Positions 1 to 4,231 of a DNA stretch of 10,777 nt are shown piece by piece (the stretch's first letter is position 1; each line of letters begins with the position of its first letter). Source of the DNA: a bacterium (GTDB taxonomy: Bacteria; Bdellovibrionota_C; UBA2361; OMII01); assembly GCA_017853915.1 (NCBI GenBank), contig JAFMIS010000045.1:1-10777 (forward strand), given 5' to 3'. A model generated the notes under the pieces. It saw only the letters and a list, made by a program, of their open reading frames with translations. It did not search any database and was not told the DNA's origin. The position numbers and the translations under genes were made by a program.

Positions 1-290
1 TCTCGATTGAACTGGCTTACAATACTCTCCCGTTGGTAGGTGCTTAGTAGTGAGTCGAGGTTTTCAGCCACTTTGAAGGTCTCATTAAGGATATCACGCC
101 CAGCCCCTTCTGATGAGGCATACACGCTAATATCGAGTAGTGTCCCCATGACGTAACGCACCTCACTGATCGGAGTATGTGCGGTGCGGCTGGTGTGAGA
201 ATACGAGGAGCACGCCAGCAGGGCCCCCGCGAGAAGCGGCGCCACAACGAAACACAAGAGACGAGACCGGCGCCCTGTTATCCAGGTCAT
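1..290 (-). CDS. apbE: ApbE-family FAD:protein FMN transferase, N-terminal part (cut by window edge)
   Basis: ApbE proteins are Mg-dependent periplasmic enzymes that move FMN from FAD onto a Thr of FMN-binding-domain proteins. Only the first 96 codons are in the window. The frame starts at ATG 290-288 and is open to the edge. Residues 1-27 form a lipoprotein-type signal: a basic start, a hydrophobic stretch and the lipobox LLAC with Cys27. The residue after Cys27 is Ser, so no inner-membrane retention Asp is present. Residues 46-96 match the start of the ApbE fold: YVMGTLLDISVYA, an amphipathic helix, then LDSLLSTYQRESIVSQFNR, which corresponds to the usual 'LD..LS.Y...SevsrlN' pattern. The start overlaps the stop of the upstream gene as ATGA (287-290) and has only a weak ribosome site, so translational coupling is likely. 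The FMN-binding protein two genes upstream is its obvious substrate. The catalytic C-terminal part cannot be checked here. Confidence 0.9.
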   Translation of the reverse strand, partial: MTWITGRRSRLLCFVVAPLLAGALLACSSYSHTSRTAHTPISEVRYVMGTLLDISVYASSEGAGRDILNETFKVAENLDSLLSTYQRESIVSQFNR

Positions 291-805
291 GATACTCGCG
301 TGCGGGTATTTGAGTCGGTATACGCGCTCGGTTTAGCGAAGGCCACGGCCCATACCGCTAGTGCAATAATAACAAGCACCGAGGTTTGTAGGGTTATAAA
401 CGAGGCTATCTTGAGATAGGCAAAGCCTGGGCTTACGAAACGAACCAACCAGCTGGATGCCTCATCACAGAATGCGCTTGTGAACGAAAGGACAATCAGA
501 GCAAGTTTGAGCCCAATCGGAGCAGGAACAAATAGCAGAAGATGCGTCAACGTGACGAGAAAGATCCCCATCGCGAAGAGGTGAAAGTGGCTGACCTCCA
601 TCAAACCCATCAGACTTCTCGGTTGAGTAAAATTCTGCGAAGACCCTAAGTAGTAATCAACTACCGATTGGTACGTTAATCCCATCTTGAAGAAGTACAG
701 GCCAAAGTTAGTGAGCCAAAAAGCGAAGCAGTAAAACAGAAAGAATAATACGATCACCCGAAGTAAGGTGTTTTTGTTCCATTCGCCGGTGATTACAAAT
801 CGCAT
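287..805 (-). CDS. Four-helix inner-membrane protein, uncharacterised, with intramembrane His residues
   Basis: This 172-residue protein has four hydrophobic segments at about 16-39, 69-92, 97-121 and 128-156. I cannot name the family. The second helix carries MEVSHFHLFAMG...LTHLLLF, with Glu70, His73, His75 and His88. His73 and His88 are separated by 14 residues, a spacing also seen for haem ligands in b-type cytochromes. There is no other His in the protein, so a classical two-helix bis-His haem site would need a dimer or a partner. The ATG at 805 follows AGGAG with about 9 nt spacing, located inside the end of the FMN-binding gene, whose TAG touches this ATG. The stop overlaps apbE by 4 nt. 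Context suggests it is the membrane component that passes electrons to, or anchors, the flavoprotein. That role is inference. An alternative is a plain membrane anchor or assembly factor. Confidence 0.85.
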   Translation of the reverse strand: MRFVITGEWNKNTLLRVIVLFFLFYCFAFWLTNFGLYFFKMGLTYQSVVDYYLGSSQNFTQPRSLMGLMEVSHFHLFAMGIFLVTLTHLLLFVPAPIGLKLALIVLSFTSAFCDEASSWLVRFVSPGFAYLKIASFITLQTSVLVIIALAVWAVAFAKPSAYTDSNTRTRVS

Positions 806-1399
806 CTATCTTTTCTCCTCGAAGACCACATCAATTGAGGCTCGCGCGGCCCGAACTCCATCGGAGAGTCCCTGGGTTGACAAGGTCGATCCTGCAATTG
901 GAGGAACTCCGTGTCCAGGTGTTAAATCCTCTAACGGTATAGTGCCCGCAAGATGATGAAGCCACGCCTCTGTAGGTTGATACTCCGAGGGCTCATGAAA
1001 GGCTAGCAGCACTACCTTTGAGACCGTTCGGTCGGGAGAGAAAACAACCATGAAAACCGCCGGTGACGTGCGCATAATCCGAGAGTCGATAACAGCATAT
1101 CCTGAGACCTCTCCGGCGCGTTTCCCCTCAAAGTAGTGAAAGAGATTTGAAGATATGGTGGTCTGCGATCGGTTCTCTATCTCGCTTCTCTGTTCCTGTG
1201 AGAGAACCACTGTTCGTTCGGAGATCTCTGCCCCCTCAGGGAAAGCGAGAGCGAGGGCTTCGTCCTTAGCGAGGAACACTTCGCTGTGGGCAGAGCTGAG
1301 AGAGGAGCTATAGATCCCAAGAAGCAGGCACGCCGCTCTGAGCAAGGCTACTGCCCCTTTCCTTCGCCTGGTATCCGAGGCCTTTTTGATCCGCAGCAT
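806..1399 (-). CDS. Secreted FMN-binding-domain protein (flavinylation target)
   Basis: The protein is 197 residues from ATG 1399. An in-frame GTG at 1408 would add three residues, but the AGAGGAG ribosome site then lies directly against the start; ATG 1399 has about 8 nt spacing. The N-terminus is very basic (KK, RRRK), then hydrophobic to about residue 37 (LLRAACLLLGIYSSSLSSA), which fits a Sec signal peptide. The C-terminal half is an FMN_bind-type domain: GYAVID, a central strand pair (FMVVFSPDRTVSKVVLL), FHEPSEY, and near the end the motif IAGSTLSTQGLSDGVRAA. It corresponds to the family's SGAT(x)[ST] site where ApbE links FMN to Thr; the acceptor here would be Thr172. The first Ser is replaced by Ala and the Ala by Ser, so this is a variant site. 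Periplasmic electron carrier is the expected role. The porin lies 23 nt upstream; the membrane gene begins directly at its stop. Confidence 0.85.
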   Translation of the reverse strand: MLRIKKASDTRRRKGAVALLRAACLLLGIYSSSLSSAHSEVFLAKDEALALAFPEGAEISERTVVLSQEQRSEIENRSQTTISSNLFHYFEGKRAGEVSGYAVIDSRIMRTSPAVFMVVFSPDRTVSKVVLLAFHEPSEYQPTEAWLHHLAGTIPLEDLTPGHGVPPIAGSTLSTQGLSDGVRAARASIDVVFEEKR

Positions 1400-1422
1400 C
1401 TCCCTCACTCCTCTCAGCCACG

Positions 1423-2778
1423 TTAATACACAAAACCGAGCCCCACTGCCACTTCGTCCGCGGTCGGTGTCGGGCCGTCAGTTTGGAAGTTTCGGTAGTC
1501 CGCTTTGATGACGACTCTATCAATCGGTTTGTACGAGAGACCGATAGTGTAGACCTGCTGATCCAGCGATGAATTGCGCTGAAATCCTGACGGAACCGCC
1601 GCTTGCGTGTCGAGGTGTTCGTAGCGCACAAAGGGAGCCAAAGCTTGACGGGTGCCACGGACAAGGTGAGGAAGGATGTCGTATCCGGCCTCTACATACC
1701 ATCCGTCCATTCGACTCGCGATGGTCTCTCCATTCGCCGCGCTGACTGTTGCGGCGTCATCGATCCCAGTCCATGATCCAAGGGCTCGAAGACTGAGCTG
1801 TCTATAGCGATACTGAGCGTGAGCCTCTCCGATAGCGGTAAAGACGTTTGGATGGCTTCCATTGAAGTCTTCGTTCTGTCCCGAATTTCCGAGCCAGAAC
1901 GATCCGCCCACCAGAAGTCCAGGCGCGAAATTCGGGCTGTAGTCGAGCCGTCCCGTCCACGCTACATCCTCCATGAGCGCGCGGTTGCTTAATTGACGTC
2001 CTTCCCGAATACCAGAATCCTCAAAGCGTGAAGCTCGCAGTCCATTGACCAGGTACGTGCGGTACTCAACCTTTCCAGCCGCTTCGCCCTGTCCGAAAAA
2101 TCCGAAGCCGATTTCGTTCCAGGTGCTGGGAATAAGCACGGTCTCGACCTCTGGCCGACGTACGCCGAAGAAGTAAGGTGGCTCATGCATCTCGTTGATA
2201 AATCCCATCGGAATCAAGACCGAACCTGCACGGACGTTAAATTGTTTCTCCATTAAGAAGTCGAGGTACGCGAATTCAACCTCGACCTCACCGCTTTCTT
2301 CACCGGATGTTCCCCCGATATCCTCCGTGTTGGCGTGTTCCATCTCAATCTCTGAGTTGAACAGGATGTGATCATTAAACTTGTAACCAACATAGGTGAT
2401 GAGCCGTAACAGATCGGCGGTGTTTTTCTGCCCCTGCGCGTCATCAACGAAGGCGCGATAGTTGGCCTCGCCGTATCCTCCGATTGAGAGACCGCTCGAT
2501 ACGTTATAAACGCCCGAAGCCGCGGGACCCAATCCCCACTGGCTCTTGAGTTCTTTTTTCTCTGGGATCAGTTGCCCGAGTCGAGACTGTTGAATCTCTG
2601 TGGCGAGGGTAGAGGTCTTCTCTTCAACCTTCTTCTCCTGTTCGTTGAGCTTCGCCTCTAGAGCCTGAATGCGGGCTTTTAACATCTCCAGCTCAGCTCG
2701 TTCATCAGCCTGCGCCAACGGGCAAAAAGACCAGCTAGTGATCAAGATCAATGGTAGTAATATTCGCAGCTGTTTCAT
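1423..2778 (-). CDS. Outer-membrane porin with N-terminal coiled coil (OprO/OprP-type)
   Basis: The protein has 451 residues. Residues 1-24 are a signal peptide ending AQA. Residues 25-67 are a charged heptad-like helix (LEMLKARIQALEAKL...), the periplasmic coiled coil common in this porin group. From about residue 96 the sequence alternates polar and hydrophobic residues (GLSIGGYGEANYR) in amphipathic beta-strands to the C-terminal aromatic end GLGFVY, typical of an outer-membrane barrel. A well conserved looking block at about 166-230 contains AYLDF, NVRAG, LIPMGFINEMHEPP, GVRRPEVE and IPSTWNEIGFGFFG. It is the first gene of the flavin operon. The substrate is unknown; phosphate porins (OprP/OprO) share the overall architecture, but the specificity residues cannot be judged by eye. 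There is no clear ribosome site before ATG 2778. It might let an extracellular oxidant, reductant or metal reach the periplasmic flavoprotein, which is inference from context. Confidence 0.87.
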   Translation of the reverse strand: MKQLRILLPLILITSWSFCPLAQADERAELEMLKARIQALEAKLNEQEKKVEEKTSTLATEIQQSRLGQLIPEKKELKSQWGLGPAASGVYNVSSGLSIGGYGEANYRAFVDDAQGQKNTADLLRLITYVGYKFNDHILFNSEIEMEHANTEDIGGTSGEESGEVEVEFAYLDFLMEKQFNVRAGSVLIPMGFINEMHEPPYFFGVRRPEVETVLIPSTWNEIGFGFFGQGEAAGKVEYRTYLVNGLRASRFEDSGIREGRQLSNRALMEDVAWTGRLDYSPNFAPGLLVGGSFWLGNSGQNEDFNGSHPNVFTAIGEAHAQYRYRQLSLRALGSWTGIDDAATVSAANGETIASRMDGWYVEAGYDILPHLVRGTRQALAPFVRYEHLDTQAAVPSGFQRNSSLDQQVYTIGLSYKPIDRVVIKADYRNFQTDGPTPTADEVAVGLGFVY

Positions 2779-2866
2779 ATGTTAGTCTAATATATCAGGC
2801 AGTTAAGCTCTTCTTCAGGGGTATTATAATTGCCCCAGCCAAAAGCCATATTTATAAACGGCGTAA

Positions 2867-2896
2867 CACATACCAGTGCTGTGTTTGGCATGTCAA
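2867..2896 (-). promoter_or_regulatory. Candidate sigma70 promoter of the porin-FMN-apbE operon
   Basis: On the minus strand a perfect TTGACA (2896-2891) is followed after 18 bp by TATGTG (2872-2867), preceded by TGG, which gives an extended -10 element. Transcription would start near 2860, leaving a leader of about 80 nt before the porin ATG. A second TATAAT lies closer to the gene at 2828-2823 but lacks a good -35. This is a pattern match only. Confidence 0.5.
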
Positions 2897-2901
2897 GCAG
2901 C

Positions 2902-2927
2902 TCCAGGAATAATATTAGCATCCTGGA
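2902..2927. repeat. Perfect 7-bp inverted repeat upstream of the porin promoter
   Basis: TCCAGGA (2902-2908) and TCCTGGA (2921-2927) are exact reverse complements separated by an AT-rich 12-bp spacer. The element ends about 5 bp upstream of the TTGACA of the minus-strand promoter. That position is usual for an activator binding site; its function is inferred. Confidence 0.45.
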
Positions 2928-2995
2928 AAAGGATCTCGCGATTGTTGACTGTATCACTCGTGACTTGGAACTAGGGTGCCGGGCTGGGTGGTGCG

Positions 2996-3023
2996 AAAAG
3001 GTAGTTTACCCACCACACCTTTT
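2996..3023. repeat. 7-bp inverted repeat in front of the small lipoprotein gene
   Basis: AAAAGGT (2996-3002) pairs with ACCTTTT (3017-3023) across 14 bp, and a nested GGTA-GTT-TACC hairpin (3000-3010) overlaps it. It lies about 45 bp before the lipoprotein start, so it could be an operator or a leader hairpin. No convincing plus-strand promoter was found; a TTGACT at 2945-2950 has no good -10 at the right distance. Low-confidence observation. Confidence 0.3.
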
Positions 3024-3066
3024 AGGTTTACGGTTGGGCCCATAACAAGCATTGATGAGGTTTGCT

Positions 3067-3426
3067 ATGAATCTTACGCGCATGACGTCCTGTCTCTCCG
3101 TACTTTTTATTTCGATCGCGGTTGCTGGTTGCGCCGATAGAAAAAACATTTCGCCGATGCCTTCAATCTCTGAGGAGGCGAAAAAAGACCTCTCCGCTCC
3201 GGTAAATTGCGGTACAGCGACTCACGATATCGCGACTCTTGAAGAGGAGAAGGCTTCGGTGGGTAAGCAGGTCTTAGCGGGCGTTCGCTCGGTTATCCCA
3301 TTCTCGGCGGCAGCGGGCATTCTTCTGGGTGATTACAGGGACCGAGCGCAGGTAGCGACCGGAGAATACAATCGTGATCTCGAAGCTAAGATCGCTCAGA
3401 TCCGGCAAGAGTGTAATATTCAGTAG
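3067..3426 (+). CDS. Small lipoprotein of unknown function
   Basis: The best start is ATG 3067, with GAGG 6 nt before it; TTG 3052 and ATG 3055 are in frame but lack a ribosome site. The product has 119 residues. Residues 1-22 are a lipoprotein signal (hydrophobic LFISIAVA, lipobox VAGC, Cys22). The residues after Cys22 are Ala and Asp, with no Asp at position +2, so outer-membrane sorting is expected. The mature part has two Cys (48 and 116) that could form a disulfide, a helix rich in Glu/Lys (residues 53-68), a hydrophobic Gly/Ala stretch SVIPFSAAAGILLGDY (75-90) and an ending VATGEYNRDLEAKIAQIRQEC. It resembles small uncharacterised proteobacterial lipoproteins with the same VATGEYN-like tail, from memory and not checked. 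It is divergent from the porin operon and convergent with the DoxX-like gene, overlapping it by 7 bp. Function unknown. Confidence 0.78.
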   Translation: MNLTRMTSCLSVLFISIAVAGCADRKNISPMPSISEEAKKDLSAPVNCGTATHDIATLEEEKASVGKQVLAGVRSVIPFSAAAGILLGDYRDRAQVATGEYNRDLEAKIAQIRQECNIQ

Positions 3427-3803
3427 CCCGAGCTCTGACAAGCGACGAGCAGACACAGCAGTAGCATGATGGCTGCGGGTACCGATTTTCGAATCGGGTC
3501 CCGCACCCGCGCGTGCATTATGACAGCCGCGAGCATAAACGCGGCAAGAGCGAGGGCTGCTACTGGCGTTACTGGGGGATACCAGATGCCAATGATGAGA
3601 CAGGTGGCGATGAGCACTTTACATGCCCCGACGAGTTTCATGATCGACTCAGAGAGCCCATACGCGCGAAATTCTTCCACCATATTTTTCGCTGCGCCCC
3701 CTCTCCACGCTGTGGGTTTATTGACGCGCAGGATCCACACATTATAGATCCCAAGAGCTATAATTATCTGACACATCATCATCACAGAGCTGGGCATAGG
3801 CAT
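3420..3803 (-). CDS. DoxX-like four-helix membrane protein
   Basis: The product has 127 residues and four hydrophobic segments at about 7-26, 53-75, 78-97 and 107-123. Motifs fit the DoxX/DoxX_2-like group: an N-terminal YNVWILR, the cytoplasmic loop VEEFRAYGL (42-50), GACKVLIA (59-66) in helix two, a small-residue-rich third helix ending in His97, and RDPIRKSVPA (101-110) before the last helix. ATG 3803 is preceded on its strand by GAGGAAGAG, a good ribosome site. Members of this fold include a subunit of archaeal thiosulfate:quinone oxidoreductase and many uncharacterised small membrane proteins, so no reaction can be assigned. Its stop codon lies inside the last codons of the convergent lipoprotein gene. 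It appears monocistronic, with a possible operator (3829-3850) just upstream. Confidence 0.8.
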   Translation of the reverse strand: MPMPSSVMMMCQIIIALGIYNVWILRVNKPTAWRGGAAKNMVEEFRAYGLSESIMKLVGACKVLIATCLIIGIWYPPVTPVAALALAAFMLAAVIMHARVRDPIRKSVPAAIMLLLCLLVACQSSGY

Positions 3804-3828
3804 CTCTTCCTCGTCAAATCACTAGTTG

Positions 3829-3850
3829 CGTGTTGTCTTAAAATAACACG
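3829..3850. repeat. 6-bp inverted repeat in the DoxX-like gene's upstream region
   Basis: CGTGTT (3829-3834) and AACACG (3845-3850) are exact reverse complements around an AT-rich 10-bp centre. The element lies 26-47 bp before the DoxX-like ATG, where a repressor operator would overlap the promoter. The arms are short, so chance is possible. Confidence 0.3.
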
Positions 3851-4211
3851 GAGAGGGGCTCATGAGGCTAGTCTGAAATTGGTGCGCGATTGAGCTATGT
3901 GGGATTGCACAACTTGATGTTTTCGGATTTCAGTAGGCAGTGCCATGACGGGTACCGTGGTTGATGAGTCGAGAGTGTTTGGATTTGGGGAGTGACTTAA
4001 GGGGTTGGCACCCGCGAGCCGAAGACGCCGCGAGGCTTCCGGCTACGACATCGCGGCAGCTTCCTAGGAGTACCCGCGGCTCCCACGATGCCCAGTACCG
4101 ACAGAAAACGACTCAAGAGATCGTTACCCGAGGCGAAGATAGCGGGGGCAAGGCACACAATCATGGCAGCGAAATTTTCCGAAGGAATCAGATGAGAATA
4201 GCCGCTTAGGT
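3851..4211. other. Intergenic region between divergent genes, no supported gene
   Basis: This stretch separates the DoxX-like gene (minus) from the 974-residue gene (plus). Two open frames exist: an 82-residue one on plus from 3961 and an 81-residue one on minus to 3997. Neither has a ribosome site or recognisable product. The minus frame has one hydrophobic stretch (MIVCLAPAIFASGN...FLSVLGIVGAAG), so a small membrane peptide or a gene remnant cannot be excluded. Imperfect GCCGAAG/CTTCCGGC pairing occurs at about 4018-4045. Nothing else stands out. Confidence 0.5.
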
Positions 4212-4220
4212 TGCTATAGT
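4212..4220 (+). promoter_or_regulatory. Extended -10 promoter (TGCTATAGT) almost touching the start codon
   Basis: TGC followed by TATAGT (4215-4220) is a good extended -10 element and lies 11 bp before ATG 4232. No good -35 hexamer is visible 16-18 bp upstream, which an extended -10 can tolerate. Transcription would begin near 4227, leaving a leader of only about 5 nt. The TAG within it (4217-4219) is also the in-frame stop that prevents extending the gene upstream. Confidence 0.5.
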
Positions 4221-4231
4221 TCGGCCCCGCT

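Noticed and set aside
2830..3045. 71-residue open frame on plus in the porin/lipoprotein intergenic region
   Set aside because: It starts with TTG without a ribosome site, lies over promoter-like and inverted-repeat elements, and its product has no recognisable feature.
3513..3893. 126-residue plus-strand frame opposite the DoxX-like gene
   Set aside because: It is antisense to a well-supported membrane protein with a good ribosome site; the product (His-rich stretch, mixed tail) looks like a shadow frame.
3961..4209. 82-residue plus-strand frame before the 974-residue gene
   Set aside because: No Shine-Dalgarno before its TTG/ATG, low-information composition, and no family resemblance.
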